A stretch of 41,219 nucleotides of DNA, from positions 1 through 41,219 of the forward strand of contig NZ_JAMLJL010000025.1 in the NCBI RefSeq assembly GCF_023634845.1, given 5' to 3'. A model generated the notes under the pieces. That model did no database searches. It was not told the origin of the DNA and saw only the letters and a program-made list of their open reading frames with translations. Of this stretch, positions 32,458 through 38,877 are shown in pieces. The position numbers and the translations under genes were made by a program. This stretch comes from Flavobacterium amniphilum. Lineage in GTDB: Bacteria > Bacteroidota > Bacteroidia > Flavobacteriales > Flavobacteriaceae. Every line of letters begins with the position of its first letter. Position 1 is the first letter of the stretch.

Positions 32458-33564
32458 ATGTCAACAATACCCCTTGAAGATTCCTTCGCCCAGACACTCC
32501 GGGAACGGATAAACAATTATTTTAAAGAAAATGATATTTCGGTAAAAGCCAACAGGGAGATGAAAATCAAAATGATTACCGGTTTGCTGTGGTGGTCACT
32601 TTCGTATCTGTTCATTTATCTGTTTTCTTTTGACAAACTTTCTTTTTTCCTGTTGTATGTCTTTCACGGATGGGGACATATTTTCTTTTCTTTTAATGTG
32701 GGTCATGATGCTTTGCACAATGCTATTTCAAAAAAAGGACGCATTAATAAATTATGGGCGTACAGCTATGACCTTTTGGGTGTGAATACCTATATGTGGC
32801 GTTTCATGCACCATCAGGGACATCACTCTTGCCTGAATGTTACGGGAGAAGACATGTCGCTTGAAACAGCGGGTTTTTTCCGGCTTTCAAATGAGCAGGA
32901 ATTAAAACCTTATCATAAGTACCAACAGTATTACTCTTTTATTATTTATGGTTTGTACCTGTTGTATTATGTTTTCTATAAAGACTTCAAATACTTTTTT
33001 AATAAAAAGAATATACACTTAAAGGATATTAAACATCCCGTAAAAGAATGGATCATCCTTTTTGCCGGAAAAGCTTTTTATCTTTTGTATATGCTTGTCC
33101 TGCCATTGGTACTGTTGCCTTTCGGATGGGCTTTTATCCTTTTTACATTTGTGTTTACTTTATTTATGATCGGATTGGTGATGTCTTTTACTTTTCAGAC
33201 CACACATATCATAGATTCAACCTATTTTCCGAAACACAACTCCGAATATGAAAACTATGTGTACCATGTTTTTGCGACCACAGCCGATTACTCGGTTGAG
33301 AACAAGCTGTCGAATTGGTTTTTTGGCGGATTGAACATTCACATCATTCACCATCTCCGCCCGGATATCTGTCATATCCATTATCAGAAACTGACCGGAA
33401 TTCTTAAGGAAGTTGCCGCCGAATATGGTGTAGTCTACAGGGAAAACAAAACGGTTTATGAGGCGTTCAGGTCGCATATGACGGCCCTGAAATTATTGGG
33501 GAACGGTAGTTTAGACCGGGAAATAAATAATAATCTTAATTACGCACGGTTTATTAAGGGGTGA
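32458..33564 (+). CDS. Membrane fatty acid desaturase
   Basis: 368-residue di-iron membrane desaturase (PF00487 type) that would introduce a double bond into acyl chains. The three histidine boxes are present: HDALH (83-87), HHQGHH (118-123) and HIIHH in LNIHIIHHLRPDICH (about 295-309). Four or so transmembrane segments lie near 42-80, 155-165 and 200-245. It is a single gene with a long, repeat-rich upstream region suggesting strong regulation, perhaps by temperature or lipid state. The stop codon is two bases before a palindromic repeat. The regioselectivity cannot be read from the sequence. Confidence 0.9.
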   Translation: MSTIPLEDSFAQTLRERINNYFKENDISVKANREMKIKMITGLLWWSLSYLFIYLFSFDKLSFFLLYVFHGWGHIFFSFNVGHDALHNAISKKGRINKLWAYSYDLLGVNTYMWRFMHHQGHHSCLNVTGEDMSLETAGFFRLSNEQELKPYHKYQQYYSFIIYGLYLLYYVFYKDFKYFFNKKNIHLKDIKHPVKEWIILFAGKAFYLLYMLVLPLVLLPFGWAFILFTFVFTLFMIGLVMSFTFQTTHIIDSTYFPKHNSEYENYVYHVFATTADYSVENKLSNWFFGGLNIHIIHHLRPDICHIHYQKLTGILKEVAAEYGVVYRENKTVYEAFRSHMTALKLLGNGSLDREINNNLNYARFIKG

Positions 33565-33565
33565 T

Positions 33566-33660
33566 TGGACTTCGACAAGCTCAGTCACCGTTTCTTGAGA
33601 TAATAATTCCCGGCTCCGGTGACCGAGTGGTTGTTGAGCTTGTCGAAGTATCGAAGCCAC
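33566..33660. repeat. Palindromic repeat family A, copy at 33.6 kb
   Basis: ACTTCGACAAGCTCAGTCAC near the left end and the reverse-complement-like GTTGAGCTTGTCGAAG (33632-33647) on the right. The loop shares TTTCTTGAGATAATAATTC with the copy at 32.16 kb. It begins two bases after the desaturase stop. Confidence 0.85.
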
Positions 33661-33671
33661 TGTTCTCAAAA

Positions 33672-33842
33672 GCTGACGCGAGCATCCCGCTCGTGTCCGT
33701 ATATTTTTTACTATCATTTGATACTATCACAATGCTGACGTGAGCTTCTAGTTCGAGTCCAATGCTAAATGGAACAAATAAATAATTGAAGTTGTTTTAT
33801 TGGGCAAACTTGTATGACACGAGCGAGACGCTCGCGCCAGCG
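33672..33842. repeat. Palindromic repeat family B: three copies in a gene-free stretch
   Basis: Copies at 33672-33698 (CGCGAGCATCCCGCTCGTGTCC), 33734-33760 (degenerate) and 33816-33842 (opposite orientation). The short palindromic core is GCGAGC-N4-GCTCG(T/C). Together with the family A copy they fill most of the 369-bp gap 33565-33933. I see no gene there. Confidence 0.8.
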
Positions 33843-33933
33843 ATACCACTTCCCTAAAAAACTGATTCCGGCAATCAAATTAAAAAATACAATAAATCAT
33901 TAAAACGCTGTATATTGTATTCAATTTTAAACA

Positions 33934-34452
33934 ATGATTATGAAAATCAATATACATTTCATCTTATTAAGTTTATTCGCTATGCTTGGCTGTTCGTCCG
34001 ATAGTAATTCAGAAAATGAGGAACCGGTAAAAACGGTGATCTATTTGATCCGTCATGCGGAAAAGGCTGATGCCAGTGCCGACCCGGATTTATCTGCGGC
34101 GGGTTTGACACGCGCCAACAACTGGGCGGTCATCTTAGACGATGTGACTTTCGATGCTTTTTACAGCACCGACTATAAAAGAACGAAACAAACGATACAG
34201 CCCACGGCAACCCGGGACGGGAAGACGGTGGTGTTATACAATCCTGCAAGTTTCACACTCGCAGGTGTGGTAGCAGCCCATCCGGGAAAAAATATTTTTA
34301 TTGTGGGACACAGCAATACGATCCCGGCTTTGATCAATACGTATATAGGATCCAATGTGTATCCTGATATGGCCGAGTCGGAATTTGGGAACCTGTATAA
34401 GGTTACCGTTGAGGATGGTGAGATTACGCACGGGATGACGGTGCATAATTGA
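33934..34452 (+). CDS. Lipoprotein histidine phosphatase family protein
   Basis: 172-residue phosphoglycerate-mutase-like (histidine phosphatase) domain with a lipoprotein signal peptide (LLSLFAMLGC, lipidated C20), so it is probably anchored in the outer membrane or periplasm. The catalytic motif LIRHAEKAD has R40 and phospho-acceptor H41. YSTDYKRTKQT supplies the second Arg (R83), and FIVGHSNTIP the second His (H126). It is compact compared with cytosolic members (about 200-220 residues). M3 (33940) is an equally good start. Bounded by repeats on both sides, it appears to be a single-gene unit. Substrate unknown. Confidence 0.88.
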   Translation: MIMKINIHFILLSLFAMLGCSSDSNSENEEPVKTVIYLIRHAEKADASADPDLSAAGLTRANNWAVILDDVTFDAFYSTDYKRTKQTIQPTATRDGKTVVLYNPASFTLAGVVAAHPGKNIFIVGHSNTIPALINTYIGSNVYPDMAESEFGNLYKVTVEDGEITHGMTVHN

Positions 34453-34463
34453 TTTGGGGTTTG

Positions 34464-34570
34464 GTGACTTCGAGAACCTCAGTCACCGTTTCCTTAAGTA
34501 GGAGCTCTCGGTTTCCGGTGGCTGAGGCACTCGAAGCCACTTTCTTTCGTTGGCTGAGGTTCTCGAAGCC
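34464..34570. repeat. Palindromic repeat family A, copy at 34.5 kb
   Basis: Arms 34464-34488 (GTGACTTCGAGAACCTCAGT...) and 34516-34540 are near-perfect reverse complements, and an extra half arm follows at 34551-34570 (TGGCTGAGGTTCTCGAAGCC). It lies 11 nt after the phosphatase stop. Confidence 0.87.
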
Positions 34571-34575
34571 TAAAT

Positions 34576-34601
34576 GTAGCGCGAGCTTCCAGCCCGTGTC
34601 C
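34576..34601. repeat. Palindromic repeat family B, copy 4
   Basis: GCGCGAGCTTCCAGCCCGTG core. It directly follows the family A element between the phosphatase and the next terminator. Confidence 0.75.
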
Positions 34602-34636
34602 AATTGTCAATGGATTTTTAAAATAGTGAGTAAAAA

Positions 34637-34676
34637 ATAAAACGGATTGAAGTACACTTCTCAATCCGTTTTATTT
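34637..34676. terminator. Two-way terminator before the PEBP-like gene's 3' end
   Basis: Stem ATAAAACGGATTGA (34637-34650) with its complement 34661-34674, 10-nt loop, A/T runs on both sides. It ends the minus-strand gene at 34681 and could stop plus-strand read-through from the phosphatase gene. Confidence 0.88.
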
Positions 34677-34680
34677 TTAT

Positions 34681-35229
34681 TTACCGTTTATAATACACTA
34701 CGATACTTGCTTTGGCCAGCGTCTGATTCCAAAGATTAAAACCCACAACAGCCGGGTTGGTGTTTTCGTCGGGTCCCAGTTTATCTGTTTTTAAGGCATA
34801 TACTGTTATAATGTAGTGATGCAAGCCATGTCCTTCGGGCGGACACGGACCGCCAAATCCTTTGATCCCGTAATCAGTTATACTTTGAATAGCACTCTTC
34901 GGCGCTAGATTGAGCTTACTGTTTCCTGCGTTAGTCACTAATTCGTTAACGTTGGCCGGAATGTCAAACACCACCCAATGCCAGAATCCGCTTCCTGTGG
35001 GCGCATCAGGATCGTACATGGTGATGGCAAAACTTTTGGTGCCTTCGGGGGCGTTTTTCCAGGATAACTGTGGTGACAGGTTATTTCCCGAACATCCAAA
35101 GCCGTTGAATTCCTGCGTCTTGGTCGCTTCACCGCCCAGATCTTTACTGGATAATGTAAATGTCTTTTGTCCGAAAAGTGTGGTGGAGACAATCAATGTC
35201 AGCACTACCATCCAATTTGCTTTTTTCAT
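34681..35229 (-). CDS. YbhB/YbcL-type Raf-kinase-inhibitor-like (PEBP) protein, exported
   Basis: 182-residue phosphatidylethanolamine-binding-protein-fold protein with a signal peptide (MKKANWMVVLTLIVSTTLFGQ), so periplasmic or surface. The family blocks are DPDAPTGSGFWHWVVFDIP (near 77-95) and GIKGFGGPCPPEGHGLHHYIITVYAL (near 126-151), with the characteristic anion-binding Asp/His/Gly residues. The role of bacterial homologues is not well established. It has its own clear promoter (35254-35282). The AraC gene lies upstream on the same strand and may regulate it. Confidence 0.92.
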   Translation of the reverse strand: MKKANWMVVLTLIVSTTLFGQKTFTLSSKDLGGEATKTQEFNGFGCSGNNLSPQLSWKNAPEGTKSFAITMYDPDAPTGSGFWHWVVFDIPANVNELVTNAGNSKLNLAPKSAIQSITDYGIKGFGGPCPPEGHGLHHYIITVYALKTDKLGPDENTNPAVVGFNLWNQTLAKASIVVYYKR

Positions 35230-35253
35230 TGTAATATGATTTAAAATTTAAAG

Positions 35254-35282
35254 CAAAAATAATAGCAGCATTACAGACGCAA
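35254..35282 (-). promoter_or_regulatory. Bacteroidota promoter of the PEBP-like gene
   Basis: On the minus strand: TTG (35282-35280), 18-nt spacer, TATTTTTG (35261-35254). It is a full match to the consensus, leaving a leader of about 17 nt. Confidence 0.7.
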
Positions 35283-35316
35283 TGGAGACAGAGGTTCAAA
35301 AACTGTTGCCGGAAGT

Positions 35317-36153
35317 TCAGCTTTTATGATGTTGTTTGGGTGTGACTCCGTATTTGGATTTATACGCCTGGATGAAACTCGATAAATTCTCATAACCGAC
35401 TTCAAAATAAATTTCCGAGGCGTTTTTGTGTTCCTGATGCAGTAAATGGTATGCCTTTTCCAGTCTCTTATTCTGAAACCATTTGATAGGCGATTCACCA
35501 TAATGTTTTTCAAATTCCCTTTTAAAAGAGGAGACGCTTTTATTACACAGGAAAGCCAGTTCGTTTACTGTGAGTTTGTTCCACTGATTCATTTCCACTG
35601 TCCGGATAAATTTCTGTGTAGCGTTATCGCTGTTGGCCGTTAGCGCATGCAGGAATCCGGTACCGTGAATTTCGGTCAGATACAGCAGTATCTCTTCGAG
35701 CTTGACCTCGATCAGTTTCTTTTGGGTGACTTTTGAAAGCTTTGCAATATCCAGCAGACTGCTCACAAACCGCTGGATGAACTCGTCATAACGAAAGGAG
35801 TGAACCGATGGGTATCCACTTGCTCCGTTGACAGTCAGTCCGTTTTTGCGGAGAAATTGCATGACGGTTTCGTTGCTGAAAAATAAGAGTACACTACTAT
35901 AATTACGGTTGCCTGAAAGTCTTTCGGTCATCAGGCAGTGTCCCGACTTCATGATGAGGAATTGGGAGTTGTCAATGGCTAAAGCCGAATTATCAAACAC
36001 TACTTCTTTTGTTCCTTCGGTCAGGAAACTGAAGGTGTTCCGGTTTAACGCGATTTGTTGCTTCGCTATTTCTTTCGCACTCTGATAATCAAAAACCTGA
36101 ACCGCTTGGGAGTGGTCTAAAGGTAGATCGTCAGGAAGTGTGATGGTGTTCAT
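35317..36153 (-). CDS. AraC-family transcriptional regulator
   Basis: DNA-binding regulator with a C-terminal double helix-turn-helix: LTVNELAFLCNKSVSSFKREFEKHYGESPIKWFQNKRLEKA, then ASEIYFEVGYENLSSFIQAYKSKYGVTPKQHH. The N-terminal ~170 residues form a probable cupin-like sensor domain of the ExsA-like type. The open frame extends to 36255, but those 34 extra codons translate a palindromic repeat (36230-36253) and cross a promoter box (36199-36206), so I place the start at the ATG at 36153, giving 278 residues. Its stop is 87 bp upstream of the PEBP-like gene, a plausible target. The signal it senses is unknown. Confidence 0.85.
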   Translation of the reverse strand: MNTITLPDDLPLDHSQAVQVFDYQSAKEIAKQQIALNRNTFSFLTEGTKEVVFDNSALAIDNSQFLIMKSGHCLMTERLSGNRNYSSVLLFFSNETVMQFLRKNGLTVNGASGYPSVHSFRYDEFIQRFVSSLLDIAKLSKVTQKKLIEVKLEEILLYLTEIHGTGFLHALTANSDNATQKFIRTVEMNQWNKLTVNELAFLCNKSVSSFKREFEKHYGESPIKWFQNKRLEKAYHLLHQEHKNASEIYFEVGYENLSSFIQAYKSKYGVTPKQHHKS

Positions 36154-36190
36154 TGGGAGGAAGGATGTGTTTGCGTGCTTGCTGTTTTGC

Positions 36191-36218
36191 AGCGTGTTCA
36201 AAAATAGATAAATATTTT
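36191..36218 (-). promoter_or_regulatory. -7 box and shared leader motif of the AraC gene
   Basis: CAAAAATA (36199-36206) reads TATTTTTG on the minus strand. The wider motif AGCGTGTTCAAAAATAGATA recurs almost unchanged upstream of the genes at 36361 and 38258. No TTG is seen at -33. Confidence 0.5.
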
Positions 36219-36229
36219 GACTTGTAGAT

Positions 36230-36253
36230 GGCGCGAGCGTCCAGCTCGTGTCC
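36230..36253. repeat. Palindromic repeat family B, copy 5
   Basis: GCGCGAGCGTCCAGCTCGTG core, between the AraC promoter and the terminator of the next gene. Confidence 0.8.
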
Positions 36254-36264
36254 ATATCTGTTTA

Positions 36265-36302
36265 AAATAAAAAAAGACTATAACGTTTTGTTGTAGTCTT
36301 TT
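36265..36302 (-). terminator. Terminator of the lipoprotein gene
   Basis: Stem AAAAGACTATAAC (36272-36284) with GTTGTAGTCTTTT (36290-36302), one G-U pair, loop GTTTT. A run of T follows on the minus strand. It is 58 bp after the lipoprotein gene's stop. Confidence 0.82.
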
Positions 36303-36360
36303 GTTGTTTTATAGAGTATGGATTGTAGATTCGCGCTATCGGTTAGCTATCGCACTTGTT

Positions 36361-37017
36361 TTAATCTTTCATCATTTTATCATATTCGTCAACGTCAGTG
36401 TCACGGAAAAAGTTAAAGCCACTTAATTCATTGATTTTCCATTTCCCATCTTCTTTTTTAGCTTTTACCCTATAGGTATGGGAAAGATCTTTGTCCCAGG
36501 TCCAAACGAAGTCGGCCCTGTCCTGATTGATGACTAAACTGTCAATCGTCAGTACTTTCCAATATTCTTCAGGGTAGTCCTGACAACTGCACCAATTGTT
36601 TGCATCCGTTTCCCAAAGCGGGATGCCATCGTTTATGTTTCGCCAACGAATGTCTGCTTTTTTTATGGAAGCATCTATTGTCATGGCTATGGCTTTGTGC
36701 CCTTTCAGAAAATCGGTACTGAAGAAATCCGTCTGTTTGAAAAGTTGAAGATTGTTTTGGTATTTGTCCCAATCAATCCCTGTGAAAATACTGTCTTGCT
36801 TTTCGTCATATTGGTATGGAAAATCGTGCACTAATGATTCTTCAATATTGTACCATTCATAAGCCTGCCGTATCAGTTTTGTTAATGCAACGCTGTCATT
36901 ATTTATTGGATTAAAAGTGGTGCTTTCTTTTGGTGTTACTTTTTTTTCAGACTTTTCAGTACAGCTGATAAGTAAAGTTATGGTCAGGTAAATAATGAAG
37001 AGATTTAAATTTTTCAT
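36361..37017 (-). CDS. Hypothetical lipoprotein
   Basis: 218 residues from the ATG at 37017; the frame is open to 37056, but this start gives a clean lipoprotein signal (MKNLNLFIIYLTITLLISC, lipid-carrying C19). I do not recognise a family with certainty. The mature part begins with a Lys/Glu-rich linker and then has an aromatic, acidic alpha+beta region (AYEWYNIEES, WDKYQNNLQLF, WRNINDGIPLWETDANNWC). It ends in VWTWDKDLSHTYRVKAKKEDGKWKINELSGFNF, a pattern seen in NTF2-like and DUF3828-type lipoproteins. It probably sits in the outer membrane or periplasm. A -7-like box lies about 80 nt upstream. Confidence 0.75.
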   Translation of the reverse strand: MKNLNLFIIYLTITLLISCTEKSEKKVTPKESTTFNPINNDSVALTKLIRQAYEWYNIEESLVHDFPYQYDEKQDSIFTGIDWDKYQNNLQLFKQTDFFSTDFLKGHKAIAMTIDASIKKADIRWRNINDGIPLWETDANNWCSCQDYPEEYWKVLTIDSLVINQDRADFVWTWDKDLSHTYRVKAKKEDGKWKINELSGFNFFRDTDVDEYDKMMKD

Positions 37018-37091
37018 GTTTTGGGTTTTTCCGGTAGGGTTGTGGCTAAGTTGCATATCCGGTATGTTTTGGATGTATGCCTGTTGCTTTT

Positions 37092-37118
37092 AGCGTTTCA
37101 AAAATAGATAATTATTTT
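37092..37118 (-). promoter_or_regulatory. -7 box and shared leader motif of the lipoprotein gene
   Basis: CAAAAATA (37099-37106) reads TATTTTTG on the minus strand, inside the AGCGTTTCAAAAATAGATA motif shared with 36191 and 38802. Confidence 0.5.
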
Positions 37119-37161
37119 TTGATTCTTGGCCGGATGCTATCCGGGAATTTTAAAATTATTT

Positions 37162-37189
37162 GTAGAGACGCCATGCATGGCGTCTCTAC
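37162..37189. repeat. Perfect 28-bp palindrome (family C), copy 1
   Basis: A perfect palindrome centred on CGCCATGCATGGCG. A near-identical copy lies at 37804-37831. The two flank the coiled-coil protein gene and its terminator. Confidence 0.92.
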
Positions 37190-37192
37190 CAT

Positions 37193-37226
37193 AAAAAAAA
37201 GGGGAACCAAATTGGTTCCCCTTTTT
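37193..37226 (-). terminator. Terminator of the coiled-coil protein gene
   Basis: AAAAAAGGGGAACCAA with TTGGTTCCCCTTTTTT forms a 16-bp stem with a very short loop. It is strong in either direction and sits just past the stop at 37240. Confidence 0.9.
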
Positions 37227-37239
37227 TGCGGATTAAATT

Positions 37240-37653
37240 TTAAACCGACAACGTCGCTTTGTGGGTCGTGACTGCTGTAATGAACGCTTCGATTTCCCCA
37301 AGTTCTTTCGAAATGCGTTCCACATCTACTTCCTTTTCCAGCAATGCCACAATACCATAGTTGATTCTTCTGTCCTCCAGTAAAAATTTTCTGTAATCCA
37401 GTCTTCTGAGTTTCTTCTGATGGTCTTCCTTGATGCTGCCCTCCGGAAGTGTAGGCAGGATTGCATTGATCGTGTTCATTTGGGAAATTACCGATTGTAG
37501 TTCGGTGTCAATGTTCAACGAGGCTGTTGAATAATTTTGTGTTTGTTTACTTTCGTTTAACTTTTTTAAGGCCAAATTCTCTTTTTCGTTTTGTGCCCAA
37601 GTTAATACGGCTTCGCAATCTGATAGTTGCGTTAATTTTGCAATTGAATACAT
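37240..37653 (-). CDS. Hypothetical cytosolic helical protein
   Basis: 137 residues, no signal peptide or membrane segment, and no family that I recognise. The composition (many Lys, Glu, Leu, Asn) and heptad-like spacing (KENLALKKLNESK; ELQSVISQMNTINAILPTL; KKLRRLDYRKFLLEDRRINYGIVALLEKEVDVERISKELGEIEAFI) predict mostly helix with coiled-coil potential. It is a stand-alone gene with its own strong terminator, bracketed by two copies of the same palindrome (37162-37189 and 37804-37831). Confidence 0.65.
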   Translation of the reverse strand: MYSIAKLTQLSDCEAVLTWAQNEKENLALKKLNESKQTQNYSTASLNIDTELQSVISQMNTINAILPTLPEGSIKEDHQKKLRRLDYRKFLLEDRRINYGIVALLEKEVDVERISKELGEIEAFITAVTTHKATLSV

Positions 37654-37803
37654 AATGATGTAATTTATTGGTTCATAATGTTTTTCTTACAAACAAGAGG
37701 CATGCCAAAAAAAGAAAAAATCGTTGTTTTTTAGCGTTTTGAATGAAAAATACCGTGATTTAAGGAGGGGTTTGTCACTGGGATTGGTGACTTGATGGGG
37801 TAA

Positions 37804-37831
37804 GTAGAGACGCCATGCATGGCGTTTCTAC
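37804..37831. repeat. 28-bp palindrome (family C), copy 2
   Basis: Same sequence as 37162-37189 apart from one base (T in GCGTTTC), which breaks a single pair of the palindrome. Confidence 0.9.
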
Positions 37832-37847
37832 ATCGCATGGAGGACAA

Positions 37848-37875
37848 AATGTTTAAATTTTGTAATTTAAACATT
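37848..37875. other. AT-rich 12-bp hairpin in the 37654-37905 gap
   Basis: AATGTTTAAATT (37848-37859) and AATTTAAACATT (37864-37875), loop TTGT. It lacks GC pairs and a T-run, so it is not a good terminator. It could be a protein-binding inverted repeat. The rest of the 252-bp gap holds only the palindrome copy and no gene that I can support. Confidence 0.5.
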
Positions 37876-37905
37876 ATTTCTCTGCGCCAGCAGGAGTGAT
37901 CGATA

Positions 37906-38184
37906 TTATTGGATGCTGTTTTTTTGTTTCTGATATTTAAAAACTTTCCATGTAAGTATAATCAACCCAGCTATGTTTAAAATGTTCCAAAATTGCAATA
38001 AAAAGTAAAATGTTAACTGTCTCGGATTCATACTTGCTAAACTACCATACTCTTCTTCGGGGCCTTGGTAACTGTCGTCATAATCCATTTGTGAAATTCC
38101 TAAAACCAGATAAATAAAAATATCAATAGCGATAACTGCTGACCAAAATGCAATTGTATTTGAGTATTTTTTTGTTTTTATCAT
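37906..38184 (-). CDS. Small two-helix membrane protein, hypothetical
   Basis: 92 residues with two hydrophobic segments (IAFWSAVIAIDIFIYLVLGI near 11-30; FYFLLQFWNILNIAGLIILTW near 59-79). They are separated by an acidic, Tyr/Ser-rich loop (MDYDDSYQGPEEEYGS), with a basic tail KYQKQKN. The layout is a helical hairpin in the inner membrane. I recognise no family. It lies 73 bp downstream of the secreted-protein gene at 38258 on the same strand with no terminator between, so the two may be co-transcribed. Confidence 0.65.
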   Translation of the reverse strand: MIKTKKYSNTIAFWSAVIAIDIFIYLVLGISQMDYDDSYQGPEEEYGSLASMNPRQLTFYFLLQFWNILNIAGLIILTWKVFKYQKQKNSIQ

Positions 38185-38257
38185 TTATTTTTATTTTGTT
38201 GGTTCAAGCTTTATCATGGTTTGAATTTTGTGTTGTGGAGTTGCGTTTTCGATAAAA

Positions 38258-38752
38258 TTAATGTTTTTGAAATTTCGACTGAATAATTTTCCACCTCTTA
38301 TCAACTAATGCAAAACGTATATCAGGAATGTATGAAGTTCCTGGCTGTCGACATTTATTTTCGCTAATAATTGCCAAAGGAGATTTTTTATTTTTTGTTT
38401 TCAACCCTTTTAGATAGTATTGATGAAAATTTATATCGACAGTATCTTTACTTATTATTGAATAGTCGAGAGTATAAACAGTTAGTTCTTTGCCTTGTTT
38501 ACGGGAGATACTGATAATTTGATTTCGTGGTAAAATTTTTATCATTCCATTCTGAAACTTATTTTCAGGAATGTTAGTCTGATCTTCTAAATCAACATAT
38601 TTATAACCGCTGGAAAGTTGCCAGTCAATGCGTTCTGTCAATGCTTTGACGTATAGAGAGTCAATATCATTTTGTGATAATTCTTCTTGAGCCTGAACAA
38701 GAGTGGCTTGGAATAATATTAGACAGAATACTATTTTTGATAACTTTTTCAT
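38258..38752 (-). CDS. Hypothetical exported protein
   Basis: 164 residues with a signal peptide (MKKLSKIVFCLILFQATLVQAQ). The mature part is about 142 residues: DSLYVKALTERIDWQLSSGYKYV, a middle beta-rich part (GMIKILPRNQIISISRKQGKELTVYTLDYSII), a DFHQYYLKG-like strand (NFHQYYLKGLK), and a C-terminal strand RFALVDKRWKIIQSKF typical of small NTF2-like or immunity-type secreted proteins. None is diagnostic and I do not assign a function. The promoter-like box at 38802-38828 lies about 50 nt upstream. Confidence 0.65.
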   Translation of the reverse strand: MKKLSKIVFCLILFQATLVQAQEELSQNDIDSLYVKALTERIDWQLSSGYKYVDLEDQTNIPENKFQNGMIKILPRNQIISISRKQGKELTVYTLDYSIISKDTVDINFHQYYLKGLKTKNKKSPLAIISENKCRQPGTSYIPDIRFALVDKRWKIIQSKFQKH

Positions 38753-38801
38753 ATATGCTGAGTGTTATTCAATTGTAGCTAACGTATATATGTTTACTTG
38801 T

Positions 38802-38828
38802 AGCGTTTTCAAAAGTAGATAAATATTA
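38802..38828 (-). promoter_or_regulatory. -7 box and shared leader motif of the exported-protein gene
   Basis: CAAAAGTA (38810-38817) reads TACTTTTG on the minus strand, inside AGCGTTTTCAAAAGTAGATA, the third copy of the motif seen at 36191 and 37092. Confidence 0.5.
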
Positions 38829-38837
38829 TAAATTGTT

Positions 38838-38863
38838 GGCACGAGCGGGACGCTCGCGCCAGC
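38838..38863. repeat. Palindromic repeat family B, copy 6
   Basis: CACGAGCGGGACGCTCGCGC core between the exported-protein and SIMPL genes. Confidence 0.82.
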
Positions 38864-38877
38864 GGGGGCAAGATTTC

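Noticed and set aside
33511..33743. Small ORFs on both strands in the 33.5-33.7 kb repeats
   Set aside because: They only translate the palindromic repeats (peptides such as LRQAQ and VELVEV are typical of translated repeat DNA).
34449..34640. 63-codon ORF after the phosphatase gene
   Set aside because: Encoded entirely by family A and B repeats.
36300..36360. Possible tRNA-like or repeat structure near GCGCTATCGGTTAGCTATCGC
   Set aside because: Only a short imperfect inverted repeat; no cloverleaf or anticodon arm could be drawn.
37849..37899. Micro-ORF of 16 codons preceded by GGAGGA
   Set aside because: It overlaps a 12-bp hairpin, Bacteroidota rarely use Shine-Dalgarno sites, and the peptide has no recognisable feature.
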